Assembly: GCF_946885955.1 (NCBI RefSeq)
Contig: NZ_CAMPHI010000002.1
Coordinates: forward strand, 1-64,000
From: an uncultured Pseudomonas sp.
GTDB lineage: Bacteria; Pseudomonadota; Gammaproteobacteria; Pseudomonadales; Pseudomonadaceae
Length of the DNA stretch: 64,000 bases
Reading direction: 5' to 3'
The position numbers and the translations under genes were made by a program. Below are positions 27,525 through 37,200 of this stretch, piece by piece; position 1 is the stretch's first letter, and each line of letters starts with the position of its first letter. Under the pieces are notes generated by a model. That model had not been told where the DNA came from. It did no database searches and saw nothing but the letters and a program-made list of their open reading frames with translations.

Positions 27525-28289
27525 ATGTCAGATAGCTTATCGCGCCTGCGCACCGGTTCGATGAATCAGGCCCCGTTGAGTGCAGCATTCGGCAAGTCCT
27601 GGGCGCACTGGCTGGATATCTGGCCGAGCCTGGCCAATTCCACCGAGGGTGCCGAGCACGCGGTCGCCCAGGCCGCGACCGAAGCCAATCGACTGACCCG
27701 CCGGCTGTGGCGCGATGCCTATGCCGCCGTGGGCGATGCGCCGGGTGGCCAGGCCAAGGCGATGGTCTATGCCTTCGTCGGTCTGCTCGACGAGACCCTG
27801 CTGTTCAGTCCCTGGCCGGGCCGCCAGCAATGGCAGGAGCAGCCGCTGGAGTCGCGCCTGTTCAACAGCCGTGCAGCGGGCGAACGGATTCCGCGGGCGA
27901 TCAACAAATTGCTCGGCGAATCGGATCCGGCCACCCGCGACTTGGCCAACGTCTATCTGCAATGCCTGAATCTGGGTTTTCAAGGTCGCCTGCGTGGCGC
28001 CCGCGGCCAGGCGCTGCATGAGAAGTGGCGATATGCGCTGTTCGCCTTCGCCTGGCAGCGTGATGCCTCGGCCGAGTTGGTCGGGCCGATGCTCGAGCAA
28101 CCTGCGGCAATACCGCCGAGCCGGCTGCCGGTACGCCGCCTGCTGCCCGACGGTTTGCGCCTGAGCCTGTTCATCGGTCTGGGCCTGGTGCTGATTCTCG
28201 CAGTCGGCCACCTGTTCTGGCGCGATATCGCCAGCCGCCTGGAACACGCGCTCGATCAAGCCGATATTCCCAGGGAGCAGCGGCGATGA
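27525..28289 (+). CDS. tssL: T6SS membrane protein TssL (DotU family)
   Basis: A 254-residue DotU/TssL protein. The cytoplasmic hook domain contains VYAFVGLLDETLL and the helix NVYLQCLNLGFQGRLRG. A single membrane segment, SLFIGLGLVLILAVGHLFW, lies near the C-terminus. There is no OmpA-like peptidoglycan-binding extension, so that function must come from another protein. Its stop overlaps the tssM start by four bases (ATGA). Confidence 0.95.
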   Translation: MSDSLSRLRTGSMNQAPLSAAFGKSWAHWLDIWPSLANSTEGAEHAVAQAATEANRLTRRLWRDAYAAVGDAPGGQAKAMVYAFVGLLDETLLFSPWPGRQQWQEQPLESRLFNSRAAGERIPRAINKLLGESDPATRDLANVYLQCLNLGFQGRLRGARGQALHEKWRYALFAFAWQRDASAELVGPMLEQPAAIPPSRLPVRRLLPDGLRLSLFIGLGLVLILAVGHLFWRDIASRLEHALDQADIPREQRR

Positions 28290-31200
28290 GTGGACTGGAG
28301 ATAGTCCTGCTGGTATTCGGCATTCTGCTGCTTCTGCTCCTGCTTGGCGCGCTGGCCTGGTGGCTGCGCGGGCGTATCGACGGCGCCGCGCGCAGTTGTT
28401 ATTTCGCCGTGCAGCAGATGGAGCGCGACCTCGGCGTCAGCGACCGCTACCAGACGCCGTGGGTCATGCTGCTCGGCGACGAACAGCAGACCCGCGAACT
28501 GTGCACCGGCTGGCGCCTGTCCAGCTCGGGCAAGTCCGGCTGGTTCGGCCGCTGGTGGTATGACAGCGATGCCGCGGTGCTGGCCGTCCCGGGGGCCATG
28601 TTCAATCACGGCGAAGGGGCTTTGGTGCAGATCGCCGCCTGGTGGCGGTTGCTGCGCATGCTGGTGATGATGCGCGCTGGTCGGCCGCTCGATGCGGTGA
28701 TCTGGACGGTGTCGGCCGAACAGCTTTGGGCACCCGACCAGGCCGCCGCAGCCGGCATGGCAGCGCGGCGCAAGTTCAACGAACTGCTGCAGCGCCTGGG
28801 CCTGAGCGTGCCGGTCTACCTGCTGGTGACCGGGCTGGAAAGCGTACCGGGTATAAAAGAGTTGGCCGACGCACTGCCCAACGATGCCCGTGAACGGATC
28901 CTCGGCTGGTCCTCGCCATTCACCCCGGGCACCGCCTGGCATCCGGAATGGAGCGAGATCGCGATCGATCAACTGGTGCGGGTGCTGTCCGAAGAGATCA
29001 CCGAACTGGGGGTCTTGTCCGGCAAAACCGAAGAAGCGCTGTACTTGCTACCGCGCCAGTTCGAAGCCATTCGCAGCAACCTGCAAACCCTATGCGATCC
29101 GGTCTTTCAAGGCAGCGCCCTGGGCGAGGCCGCGCAATTGCGCGGCATTTACTTCTGTGCGGCGATACCGGTACCCGGCTTCGATACCGACCCGCTGACA
29201 GAAGTCGAAGAGCTGCCGCGCGAACCGCTGTTCGTCGGCCGTCTGCTGCGCCAGCGGGTGCTGGCCGAACAAGGCCTGACCCAGCCGGTGCCACGCATTC
29301 TCTACTTGCGGCGCCGCTGGCAACGCGTGGTGGGAATCAGCGCGGCGGTGTTTGGCCTGTTCTGGCTGGTGGGCATGCTCTGGCTCTGGCAGGTCGAAAG
29401 TCAGGACGCCGATGCCCTGGCAGGCTTGCTGCAGGAAATCCCAAGCGATTATCGCCCCGGTCTGCTTAACGATGCGGGCGCCCGCAAGAGTATCGGCGCA
29501 TTCTGGAAGGTGCTCGATGAAGCGCCGCGCTGGCGTTATACCTCGGTGCTGTTGCCCAGTTCGCTGTTCTCTGAGCTAGACCCGCAATTGCGCCAACACA
29601 TGCGCACGCTTGCCAGCCAACGCCTCTACCAGCCGCTGCGCGGGGCGCTGCAACGCAACATCGAGATCATCAGCTCGCCGCGTACGGATGGCCAACGCCA
29701 CCGTAGCGGCGAAGCCGAATCGCCGGAAACCTGGTCGAGCTATGTGCGCTCCCGACAGTTGCTCGATCAGGCGATCGCCCTGGAGAAGCAGAGTGCGCTC
29801 TTCAACCTGATGCTCGACGGCAGCAAGAGCCCGCTCGACGATGCCGCTGCGCTGTCCGGCGAGCTGCTCGACCTCGACCTCAAGGCCGAAGCCCTGCCGC
29901 TGCACAGCCGTTACAACTGGTTATTGGCCCGCGTCAGCAAGGGCCTCGCCAGCCCGATAGAACTCCTGCCGGTTCGCCAGGCAACGGGTAAACAGTTCGC
30001 TTTGCAAATGCAAATGTGGCTCGATCGCCTGTTCGCCGACGAAAGCTTCAGCAGTACCGCCGGGCAAGTCAGACGCCATCTGCAGTACCTGCAGAACGGC
30101 CAGCGCAATTCGATTTTCGATCTGGAAGAACTGAGCCTGAACATCGCCCAGTTGCGCCGCATGGTCGATGCCACCAACACCGCATGGAGCAGCAGTTCAG
30201 GACAGGATCTGGCACCCGGCTATTCGGCGATGCTCGACGAGGCCCGGCAGAGCAGCCTGATCGGCTCGGCGGTCGTCGACCAGATCCAGAGCCACGCCAG
30301 CTACCTGCAACAGGTATTCCGCGACCAGTGGCTCAGCGAGGACGACCCGCAAAACAGCGTCCTACGCCAGCAAAGTGGCGGCAACATTGAGCTGCAACCC
30401 AGTGTGGTCAAGCTGGATACCGCAATCGACATGTTGCTGCGCCAGGATTTCGCCGCCGCCGCATTGGCAAGCACCGACGCGGGCTTCCACGGCGAAGCCC
30501 TGCAAGGCATCGACGATGACAGCCTGCAAAGCGCCCAGCGTTATATCGCCAGCTACCGCAGCTACCTCGAACAAGGCGTGGCCAAAGTCCCTTACGCGTA
30601 TCGCAACGCACTGACCAGCAGCGCTCAAGCGAGCACCGCCACCACGCTCTGGCGGCTGTTCAGCTCGCCCAAACCGAACGCGGCAATCAGCCTGAATGGC
30701 AATCGTGCATTCAATGTGTCGGCGCAGGATGCCACCGACGTAGCAGCGGCACTGCAGACCCTCGGCCATGCGGATATGGCCAACGCCGTGATGCAAGAAC
30801 TCAATCGCCGTGCCCTGCTGGACCTCGCCAGAGCCAACGACGAGCTGCAAGCACTGGCCCTGTACCAGCCGCTGCATGGCGATTTCGTCTGGTGGGATGG
30901 CAGCCAGAATCCGGGGCTGCGCGCTTACCGTTCGGCCACTGCGCAGGACATGCAGCAGTACCTCGCCGCACAAGCCAATCTGGTCGCCGACCTGCACAGC
31001 CGTGTGGCGCCCGCGCTCGACTGGCTGCAAGCGCATCGCACCAGCCTGGTCTCCGGCAATATCGAACAACTGCAACGCTGGGAGGCGATAGCGGCGGAGC
31101 TGAAAAAATACGCCGAACAGAACCCCAACAGCGCGCCGGCTCTATTCGAACGCTTCGCCAATAACCTCAACAGTATGGAGCTGGGCAATTGCCGCACCGT

Positions 31201-32146
31201 GCTCAGCGAAGCCGAGTTGCCCAAAGGCATGGACGAGTTCTCGCAAAAGGCACGCGAGGTCGCCAACCTGGCCGCGCAACGCTGCGCCTATCTACAGGAA
31301 CAGACCGCAGCCGCCGCCTGGAACCGCCTGTCGAACTACTTCTCGTATTATCTGGCCGGCAGATTCCCCTTCTCGTTCAACGTCGGCGCTCCGGACGCCG
31401 ATCCCGACCGTGTGCGCCTGTTCCTGCAGTTGCTCGACGACAACCTGGCCCAGGCACAAGCCGGCTTGGCGCAAAGCGCATCACCGGATGCCCTGGCCGC
31501 CGTGGACTTCCTGAGCAACCTGCAGAAGGCAAGAGTCTGGCTGGACCCGCTGTTCCAGCGCGATCAGGACGGGATCAAGGGTATCGACCTGGATGTACGC
31601 TGGCGTACCGACCGCGAAGCCGAACTCGGTGCCGATCAGGTAATCGAGTGGTCGATGCAGGCGGACAGCCAGACGATCCGCTATCCCGGCGACGACAATC
31701 ACCGCATGCGCTGGATGCTCGGCCAACCGGTCAAGTTGTTGCTGCGCTGGGCGAAGAATGCCGCGCAGAAACCGGCGGACGATCCGCTGCAGCCATCTCT
31801 GGCGGTGTTTGACTACGAAGCCGGATGGGAATACCAGGGGCCTTGGGCCTTGCTGCGCCTGTTGCGCACGCATGTCGCCTTCGAGCGTCTGGCGACCATC
31901 GACTACAGCGAGACGCCACTGGCCTTCCGCCTGCCGGTCTATGCGCCTTACAGCCCCGATAATCATGCCTTGATGTTTATCCGCGTGGCCCTGATGAACG
32001 CCAGCGGCAAAATGCCCCTGGCTATAGCCCCGCTGCCGGTCAAGGCACCGGCATCGCCATTCTCGAGTTCATCGGGCGGCGCCCTGGCCACCTCACCGAC
32101 CGATGCCTGGCCAGTGGCGCTAGGCAACCAACCGGACACCCCTTAG
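28286..32146 (+). CDS. tssM: T6SS membrane complex protein TssM without P-loop
   Basis: A 1286-residue TssM (IcmF family). The N-terminus is one clear membrane helix (about residues 5-26) and a second helix lies near residues 350-370 (VVGISAAVFGLFWLVGML). In the cytoplasmic NTPase-like region the P-loop position reads PWVMLLGDEQQTREL (about 58-72), lacking the GxxGxGKT motif, so it is probably not an ATPase. The large periplasmic part ends with a beta-rich, Ser-rich tail. TssM spans the inner membrane and contacts TssJ. It overlaps tssL by four bases. Confidence 0.95.
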   Translation: MSGLEIVLLVFGILLLLLLLGALAWWLRGRIDGAARSCYFAVQQMERDLGVSDRYQTPWVMLLGDEQQTRELCTGWRLSSSGKSGWFGRWWYDSDAAVLAVPGAMFNHGEGALVQIAAWWRLLRMLVMMRAGRPLDAVIWTVSAEQLWAPDQAAAAGMAARRKFNELLQRLGLSVPVYLLVTGLESVPGIKELADALPNDARERILGWSSPFTPGTAWHPEWSEIAIDQLVRVLSEEITELGVLSGKTEEALYLLPRQFEAIRSNLQTLCDPVFQGSALGEAAQLRGIYFCAAIPVPGFDTDPLTEVEELPREPLFVGRLLRQRVLAEQGLTQPVPRILYLRRRWQRVVGISAAVFGLFWLVGMLWLWQVESQDADALAGLLQEIPSDYRPGLLNDAGARKSIGAFWKVLDEAPRWRYTSVLLPSSLFSELDPQLRQHMRTLASQRLYQPLRGALQRNIEIISSPRTDGQRHRSGEAESPETWSSYVRSRQLLDQAIALEKQSALFNLMLDGSKSPLDDAAALSGELLDLDLKAEALPLHSRYNWLLARVSKGLASPIELLPVRQATGKQFALQMQMWLDRLFADESFSSTAGQVRRHLQYLQNGQRNSIFDLEELSLNIAQLRRMVDATNTAWSSSSGQDLAPGYSAMLDEARQSSLIGSAVVDQIQSHASYLQQVFRDQWLSEDDPQNSVLRQQSGGNIELQPSVVKLDTAIDMLLRQDFAAAALASTDAGFHGEALQGIDDDSLQSAQRYIASYRSYLEQGVAKVPYAYRNALTSSAQASTATTLWRLFSSPKPNAAISLNGNRAFNVSAQDATDVAAALQTLGHADMANAVMQELNRRALLDLARANDELQALALYQPLHGDFVWWDGSQNPGLRAYRSATAQDMQQYLAAQANLVADLHSRVAPALDWLQAHRTSLVSGNIEQLQRWEAIAAELKKYAEQNPNSAPALFERFANNLNSMELGNCRTVLSEAELPKGMDEFSQKAREVANLAAQRCAYLQEQTAAAAWNRLSNYFSYYLAGRFPFSFNVGAPDADPDRVRLFLQLLDDNLAQAQAGLAQSASPDALAAVDFLSNLQKARVWLDPLFQRDQDGIKGIDLDVRWRTDREAELGADQVIEWSMQADSQTIRYPGDDNHRMRWMLGQPVKLLLRWAKNAAQKPADDPLQPSLAVFDYEAGWEYQGPWALLRLLRTHVAFERLATIDYSETPLAFRLPVYAPYSPDNHALMFIRVALMNASGKMPLAIAPLPVKAPASPFSSSSGGALATSPTDAWPVALGNQPDTP

Positions 32147-32161
32147 GAGTCAGCACCACCG

Positions 32162-33220
32162 ATGGACGTCGCCCTTCAAGCCGCTGGATTACTGGAGCCG
32201 ATCGCCGGCCCGCACCCCTGTGGCAGCAATATCCGCCATCAACCGGAATACGACGCCCTGCGCGAAGCCCGCCGCGAAGACGATGAAAGTCTGCCCACCG
32301 GCGTTTGGCAAGCCGACCTCAAGCGCGCCGACTGGGTCGCCGTGGAACGCCAGGCCAGCGAGGTGCTCAGCCGCAAGAGCAAGGACATGATGGTCGCCGC
32401 CTGGCTCGGCGAAGCCTGGCTGCACCGCCACGGTTTCGCCGGATTGGCGGCGGGGCTGAATCTGCTGGCCAACCTCTGCGAACGCTTCGCCGACGAATTG
32501 CATCCGCAACCGGAGGACGGCGACCTGTCCTGGCGCTCCAGCCCGCTCGAGTGGTTGATCCGTCGCTACAGCGAAGTGTTGCTACTGCGTGTGCCGCTGC
32601 TCGGCGAAGTGGGCCAGGAATTCGCCAAATACAGCTTCGCCGACTGGCAGCAACTGCAACGCAAACTGCTGACCGGCGGCGACAGCAAGAACGCCAAAGC
32701 GGAACGCGAAGCCGCGCAATCGACTCAGCGGCAGTTGAACGACACCCTGCGCATGCTGCCCGGTGTGCAATTTCGCCAGAACATCCTCTGGCTCACGGAA
32801 AGCCGCACGGCCCTGGCCCGGTTGGAAGCCTGGAGCGATACCCAGCTGGCCTTCGACTCGCCCTCGTTCACCCCGTTGCGTCAGACCATCGAGCAGTTGA
32901 CCACGCTCATGCAGGAGTTTCTCGCCATGCATCCCGCCACCCCACCCCAGCCGGTAGTCGACGAAACACCGTTTTTCACCGAGGAGGCGCCGCCCGCGGT
33001 GCCCATGGGACGCGCGCCGACCAGCCGCGACGAAGCCTATCGGCAACTGGCACTGGTCGCCGAATACCTGGCCAAGACCGAGCCGCACAGCCCAGTGCCC
33101 TACCTGATCAACCGCGCCGTCGAGTGGGGGCAGAAGCCACTGCGCGACCTGCTCGCGGAACTGATCAACGCCGATCCGGAATCGCGGCGACTGTGGACCT
33201 TGCTTGGGGTGTTGCCGTAG
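32162..33220 (+). CDS. tssA: T6SS cap/nucleation protein TssA
   Basis: A 352-residue TssA of the ImpA_N type: ALQAAGLLEPIAGPHPCGSN and EYDALREARRED near the start, WVAVERQASEVLSRKSKDM and VAAWLGEAWLHRHGFAGL, then DLSWRSSPLEWLIRR. The C-terminal part has the YRQLALVAEYLAKTEPHSP and YLINRAVEWGQ segments typical of the family. TssA starts sheath-tube assembly. It is the last T6SS gene; the next gene converges on it with a seven-base gap. Confidence 0.93.
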   Translation: MDVALQAAGLLEPIAGPHPCGSNIRHQPEYDALREARREDDESLPTGVWQADLKRADWVAVERQASEVLSRKSKDMMVAAWLGEAWLHRHGFAGLAAGLNLLANLCERFADELHPQPEDGDLSWRSSPLEWLIRRYSEVLLLRVPLLGEVGQEFAKYSFADWQQLQRKLLTGGDSKNAKAEREAAQSTQRQLNDTLRMLPGVQFRQNILWLTESRTALARLEAWSDTQLAFDSPSFTPLRQTIEQLTTLMQEFLAMHPATPPQPVVDETPFFTEEAPPAVPMGRAPTSRDEAYRQLALVAEYLAKTEPHSPVPYLINRAVEWGQKPLRDLLAELINADPESRRLWTLLGVLP

Positions 33221-33227
33221 CACCTCC

Positions 33228-33989
33228 TCAGCGACGCAGGTGACGGCGCACCAGGAACAATGCATCGTCCAGCGCGGGCACGCCCGCCAGCGTTACCAGC
33301 AAGGCTGCCAGCGGTAACGTGGACATATACCCCAGGTGCTTGAAACCAAAGGCTCCCACTACGCCGCCGAGAAAGAAGTACAGCAACAGCAACGCCAGCA
33401 ACCCAAGCCGCGCCCGGTCAGCGATAACCCTTCCGGCGCGGTTGCCCGAACCGCCATTCCAATAAGCCAGCTTGCCCAGTTCGATACCCAGATCGGTGAC
33501 GATACCGGTGACATGGGTAGTGCGTATTTCCGCGCTGGAGAGCTTGGTGATCAGCGCGTTCTGCAAGCCCATGATGAAACATAGCAACAGCACCGTAAGC
33601 GGAACGAAGATGCCGGTGATCTGCGCCAACGCGGCGCCGAGCAAGCCGAAACACAGCAGCAATAGCGCCTCCAGCAGCAACGGCTGGGCATATTCGCTGT
33701 GCAGGCCGTGACGCCTGGAATAATTGATCATTATCGTCGAACAGGCCGCCCCCAACAGAAAGGACAACAGGCCGCCAGCTCCGCTGAGCACCAGCTCGAA
33801 TGCACCCAGGGCAATATTGTCCGCCATCGCCGAAACGATGCCGGTCATATGCGAGGTGTATTGCTGCACCGCGAGAAAACCGCCCGCGTTGATCGCCCCG
33901 GCAACAAAGGCCAGGGCATAACCAAGGTGTCGATTAGCGGTCGCGGTGCGTTTGCGGCCGGTCAGACGTCGCGCATAGTGGATGGGCAT
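33228..33989 (-). CDS. DUF1275 (YoaK) family membrane protein
   Basis: A 253-residue integral membrane protein with six hydrophobic segments. The N-terminal signature is FVAGAINAGGFLAVQQYTSHMTG, and SAEIRTTHVTGIVTDLGIELG marks the repeat in the second half; both are typical of DUF1275/YoaK proteins. The family is probably a transporter of unknown substrate. It converges on tssA and does not belong to that operon. Confidence 0.9.
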   Translation of the reverse strand: MPIHYARRLTGRKRTATANRHLGYALAFVAGAINAGGFLAVQQYTSHMTGIVSAMADNIALGAFELVLSGAGGLLSFLLGAACSTIMINYSRRHGLHSEYAQPLLLEALLLLCFGLLGAALAQITGIFVPLTVLLLCFIMGLQNALITKLSSAEIRTTHVTGIVTDLGIELGKLAYWNGGSGNRAGRVIADRARLGLLALLLLYFFLGGVVGAFGFKHLGYMSTLPLAALLVTLAGVPALDDALFLVRRHLRR

Positions 33990-34019
33990 GGGGCACCTGA
34001 TCGCTGAAATGGGCCGAAT

Positions 34020-34250
34020 TCAGATTTGAAACTCGACACGCTTGATGCCCAACTGGCGTAGTTCTTCGATCAAACCGTTAAGGTCGCCGAACGACTCCAC
34101 CTGCTCCTGCTCATCGACCAGAAAGTAACTGGTGCCTGCGCCTTTCTTGAACAGCACTATCCATTCCCGGGTATTCGCCGGGTTAACGATCACATGGGTA
34201 TCGAAGAGCAGGCCTTCGGCCTGCTTGTTCCTGATGTCTTCACGACGCAT
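34020..34250 (-). CDS. Small conserved hypothetical protein
   Basis: A 76-residue soluble protein (MRREDIRNKQAEGLLFDTHV, then INPANTREWIVLF-like strands and QLGIKRVEFQI at the end). It reads as a compact alpha-beta fold with two strands near the middle (WIVLFKKG, SYFLVDEQ). No function can be assigned from sequence. It lies 40 bases downstream of the glmS stop, in the same direction, so part of it sits across the usual Tn7 landing area. Confidence 0.7.
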   Translation of the reverse strand: MRREDIRNKQAEGLLFDTHVIVNPANTREWIVLFKKGAGTSYFLVDEQEQVESFGDLNGLIEELRQLGIKRVEFQI

Positions 34251-34261
34251 GACTGCACCTC

Positions 34262-34290
34262 GCTGGGCAGAAAATCTGACTGCTACCGCC
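34262..34290 (-). other. Unoccupied attTn7 region downstream of glmS
   Basis: Tn7 and its relatives insert about 25 bases after the glmS stop, guided by TnsD binding at the conserved 3' end of glmS, which is present here (codons for NLAKSVTVE). The 40 bases between glmS and the next gene carry no transposon ends and the next gene starts directly, so the site looks empty. Confidence 0.6.
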
Positions 34291-36126
34291 TCACTCCACC
34301 GTTACGCTTTTCGCCAGGTTCCGCGGCTGGTCGACGTCGGTGCCCTTGAGCACGGCGACGTAGTAGGAAAGCAGCTGCAGCGGGATGGTGTAGAGAATCG
34401 GCGCCAGGGCATCGTGGACATGCGGCATGTTCACCACGTGGGTGCCCTCGCCATTGCTCATGCCGGCCTGTTGGTCGGCGAACACCACCAGTTCTCCGCC
34501 GCGGGCGCGCACTTCCTGCAGGTTGGACTTGAGCTTTTCCAGCAGTTCGTTGTTCGGCGCCACCGTGACCACCGGCATATCGCTGTCGACCAATGCCAGC
34601 GGCCCGTGCTTGAGCTCGCCGGCCGGGTAAGCTTCGGCGTGGATATAGGAGATCTCCTTGAGCTTGAGCGCGCCTTCCATCGCCACCGGGTACTGGGTGC
34701 CGCGGCCGAGGAACAGGGCATGGTGTTTTTCGGCGAACAGTTCGGAGATTTTCTCCACCACCTTGTCCATCGCCAGGGCTTCCCCGAGGCGGGTCGGCAG
34801 GCGGCGCAGCTCGTCGACCAACTCGGCTTCCAGCTGTTTGTCCAGGGTGCCGCGGACCTGACCGAGGGACAGGGTCAGCAGCATCAGCGCGACCAGTTGA
34901 GTGGTGAACGCCTTGGTCGAGGCCACGCCTATTTCCGGACCGGCCAGGGTCAACAGACACAGGTCGGACTCGCGCACCAGGGAGCTGATGCCGACGTTGC
35001 AGATCGCCAGGCTGGCCAGATAACCCAGCGCTTTACCGTTGCGCAGGGCCGCCAGGGTATCGGCGGTTTCGCCGGACTGGGAAATGCTGACGAACAGGGT
35101 ATCGGGCTGCACCACCACCTTGCGGTAGCGGAACTCGCTGGCCACTTCGATCTGGCAGGGAATCCCGGCCAATTCCTCGAGCCAGTAACGGGCGACCATG
35201 CCGGCATGGTAGCTGGTGCCGCAGGCGACGATCTGCACGTTCTTCACCTTGGCGAACAGCTCGGCGGCTTGCGGGCCGAATGCTTGTACCAGCACATGGT
35301 CGCTGCCAAGACGACCTTCGAGAGTGCGTTGCACGACCTTGGGTTGCTCGAAGATTTCCTTGAGCATGAAGTGGCGGAACGCGCCCTTGTCGGCGGCCTC
35401 GGCACCTTCGTGGTACTGCACGCTTTCGCGCTCGACCGGCTGGCCGTCGACATCCCAGATCAGCACGCTGTCACGGCGGATCTCGGCGATATCGCCTTCT
35501 TCCAGATACATGAAACGATCGGTGACCTGGCGCAGGGCCAGTTGGTCGGACGCCAGGAAGTTCTCGCCCAGCCCCAGGCCGATTACCAATGGGCTGCCGC
35601 TGCGGGCGGCGAGCAGGCGGTCCGGTTGTTTCGCGCTGATTACCGCCAGGCCGTAGGCGCCATGCAACTCCGCGACCGCGGCTTTCAATGCGTCGGCTAG
35701 ATCGCCCTGGCTCTGCAATTTGTGTTCGAGCAGGTGGACGATGACTTCGGTGTCGGTATCCGAGCTGAAAACATACCCCAGCGCCCGCAAGCGCTCGCGC
35801 AATGCGTCGTGGTTTTCGATGATGCCGTTGTGCACCACAGCCAACGCCTCGCCCGAGAAATGCGGGTGGGCGTTGCGCTCGCTCGGCGCGCCATGGGTGG
35901 CCCAGCGGGTGTGGGCGATGCCCAGGCGGCCGGCCAGAGGTTCGAGGGCCAGCGCATTCTGCAGCTCGGCGACCTTGCCGACGCGGCGGCTGCGTTGCAG
36001 CACGCCCTGATCACTCAGCAACGCCACTCCGGCGCTGTCATAGCCGCGGTATTCCAGGCGCTTGAGGCCTTCCAGCAACACGGCGGTGATATTGCGTTCG
36101 GCGACAGCGCCTACGATGCCACACAT
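34291..36126 (-). CDS. glmS: Glutamine-fructose-6-phosphate aminotransferase
   Basis: A 611-residue GlmS. Cys2 of [12 protein letters not shown] is the glutaminase nucleophile, with [16 protein letters not shown] downstream. Two SIS sugar-isomerase modules follow, seen as [15 protein letters not shown] and [12 protein letters not shown]. The C-terminus NLAKSVTVE is the conserved end. It makes glucosamine-6-phosphate, the first step to UDP-GlcNAc for peptidoglycan and LPS; glmU, the last step, is about 1.2 kb upstream. A palindromic element separates it from the DeoR gene. Confidence 0.98.
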   Translation of the reverse strand: MCGIVGAVAERNITAVLLEGLKRLEYRGYDSAGVALLSDQGVLQRSRRVGKVAELQNALALEPLAGRLGIAHTRWATHGAPSERNAHPHFSGEALAVVHNGIIENHDALRERLRALGYVFSSDTDTEVIVHLLEHKLQSQGDLADALKAAVAELHGAYGLAVISAKQPDRLLAARSGSPLVIGLGLGENFLASDQLALRQVTDRFMYLEEGDIAEIRRDSVLIWDVDGQPVERESVQYHEGAEAADKGAFRHFMLKEIFEQPKVVQRTLEGRLGSDHVLVQAFGPQAAELFAKVKNVQIVACGTSYHAGMVARYWLEELAGIPCQIEVASEFRYRKVVVQPDTLFVSISQSGETADTLAALRNGKALGYLASLAICNVGISSLVRESDLCLLTLAGPEIGVASTKAFTTQLVALMLLTLSLGQVRGTLDKQLEAELVDELRRLPTRLGEALAMDKVVEKISELFAEKHHALFLGRGTQYPVAMEGALKLKEISYIHAEAYPAGELKHGPLALVDSDMPVVTVAPNNELLEKLKSNLQEVRARGGELVVFADQQAGMSNGEGTHVVNMPHVHDALAPILYTIPLQLLSYYVAVLKGTDVDQPRNLAKSVTVE

Positions 36127-36142
36127 AGTTTTCTCCTTAGAA

Positions 36143-36275
36143 TCTATTCAAAGTCTGCTGCGCGTCGGCCTTGCTGCGTTAAAAACAGGCTCGGAATGCT
36201 CATGTACAAAAGTACACTCCGCTTCCTCGCCTGTTTTTGCCTTGCACGGCTCTAGCTCGCAATACTTTGAACAGA
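36143..36275. repeat. 133-bp palindromic element (MITE-like) between glmS and the DeoR gene
   Basis: The ends TCTATTCAAAGT (36143-36154) and ACTTTGAACAGA (36264-36275) are inverted repeats with one mismatch. Inside them AAAAACAGGC (36181-36190) pairs with GCCTGTTTTT (36229-36238), and GTAC-AAAA-GTAC lies near the centre. The whole element could fold into a long imperfect hairpin. It resembles a recurrent intergenic palindrome seen in Pseudomonas and relatives, and may act as a transcription or mRNA-end signal. Confidence 0.65.
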
Positions 36276-36278
36276 CTC

Positions 36279-37049
36279 TTACGCTTCAATAGGCGCGCAG
36301 ATCAGGTTTACCCCGCGCGCGGTCAATTGTTCACGGGCCTCATCGCTGAGGCGCTCGTCGGTGATCAGGGTATGAATGCTGCTCCAGGGCAGTTCCAGGT
36401 TGGGAATCTTGCGGCCGATCTTGTCGCTCTCGACCATCACCACCACTTCGCGCGCGACTTCGGCCATCACCCGGGACAGGCCGAGCAGTTCATTGAAGGT
36501 GGTAGTGCCGCGCGCCAAGTCGATGCCGTCGGCGCCGATAAACAGCTGATCGAAATCGTAGGAACGCAGCACTTGCTCGGCGACCTGGCCCTGGAAGGAT
36601 TCGGAATGCGGATCCCAGGTGCCGCCGGTCATCAACAGCACAGGCTCGTGTTCCAGCTCGCTCAGGGCGCGTGCCACGTTCAACGAGTTGGTCATCACCA
36701 CCAGGCCCGGCTTGTGGCCGAGTTGGGGAATCATCGCCGCCGTGGTGGTGCCGCTGTCGATGATGATCCGCGCATGCTCGCGAATCCGCGCCACGCCTGC
36801 GCGGGCGATGGCCTGCTTGTATTGGGAAATCGGCTGGCTACCGTCACCGATCAGCTCCTGCGGCACGGGTACCGCGCCGCCATAACGGCGCAGCAACAAG
36901 CCGTTCTTTTCCAGGGCGGCAAGGTCTTTGCGGATGGTCACTTCGGAGGTGGCGAAGGCTTTCGACAACTCGTCCACACTCACCTCGCCCTGCTCGGCAA
37001 GCAGGGTGAGGATGGTATGGCGACGTTGCGGAGTGTTGCGCTTCGACAT
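36279..37049 (-). CDS. DeoR-family transcriptional regulator upstream of glmS
   Basis: A 256-residue DeoR regulator: N-terminal winged helix (RRHTILTLLAEQGEVSVDEL, SEVTIRKDLAALEKNGLLLR) and the DeoR C-terminal sugar-phosphate sensor with IIIDSGTTTAAMIPQL and LFIGADGIDLARGTTT. It sits directly upstream of glmS in the same direction, as in many pseudomonads, suggesting control of amino-sugar genes. A palindromic sequence lies just upstream of its ATG. The sensed ligand is not evident. Confidence 0.93.
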   Translation of the reverse strand: MSKRNTPQRRHTILTLLAEQGEVSVDELSKAFATSEVTIRKDLAALEKNGLLLRRYGGAVPVPQELIGDGSQPISQYKQAIARAGVARIREHARIIIDSGTTTAAMIPQLGHKPGLVVMTNSLNVARALSELEHEPVLLMTGGTWDPHSESFQGQVAEQVLRSYDFDQLFIGADGIDLARGTTTFNELLGLSRVMAEVAREVVVMVESDKIGRKIPNLELPWSSIHTLITDERLSDEAREQLTARGVNLICAPIEA

Positions 37050-37054
37050 GCTTA

Positions 37055-37091
37055 AGTTTCGATTCGAAATTTACAAGCGCGAATCAAAACC
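37055..37091. promoter_or_regulatory. Palindromic operator candidate before the DeoR gene
   Basis: TTTCGATTCGAAA at 37057-37069 is a near-perfect palindrome around one base. GTTTCGATTCG (37056-37066) and CGAATCAAAAC (37080-37090) form a second inverted pair with one mismatch. They lie 7-41 bases upstream of the regulator ATG. Such TTCGA-rich palindromes are common for DeoR-family repressors, so an autoregulatory site is plausible. Confidence 0.5.
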
Positions 37092-37173
37092 TAACGAAGC
37101 TTTTGCGTCAAGGGGGAAGTGCTTGAACGGTCGCAGGTGAGGTCGCGGCACGCAGCGTGAGGAAGGATTGCAT

Positions 37174-37200
37174 GTTGGGTTTCGCAAAGCTCAACCCAAC
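37174..37200. repeat. 8-bp inverted repeat hairpin downstream of glmU
   Basis: GTTGGGTT (37174-37181) and AACCCAAC (37193-37200) are exact inverted repeats around an 11-base loop, in the 248-base gap between the DeoR gene and glmU. The same sort of GTTGGGTTTCGCAAAGCTCAA element recurs in Pseudomonas genomes. It may act as a weak terminator for glmU. Nothing else was recognised in this gap except the operator near the DeoR start. Confidence 0.5.

Noticed and set aside
34262..34290. Tn7-like insertion behind glmS
   Set aside because: No transposon ends or tns genes are present and the next gene starts 40 bases after glmS.
34132..35700. 522-codon forward frame opposite glmS
   Set aside because: Antisense to a universally conserved gene; codon pattern is that of a shadow.
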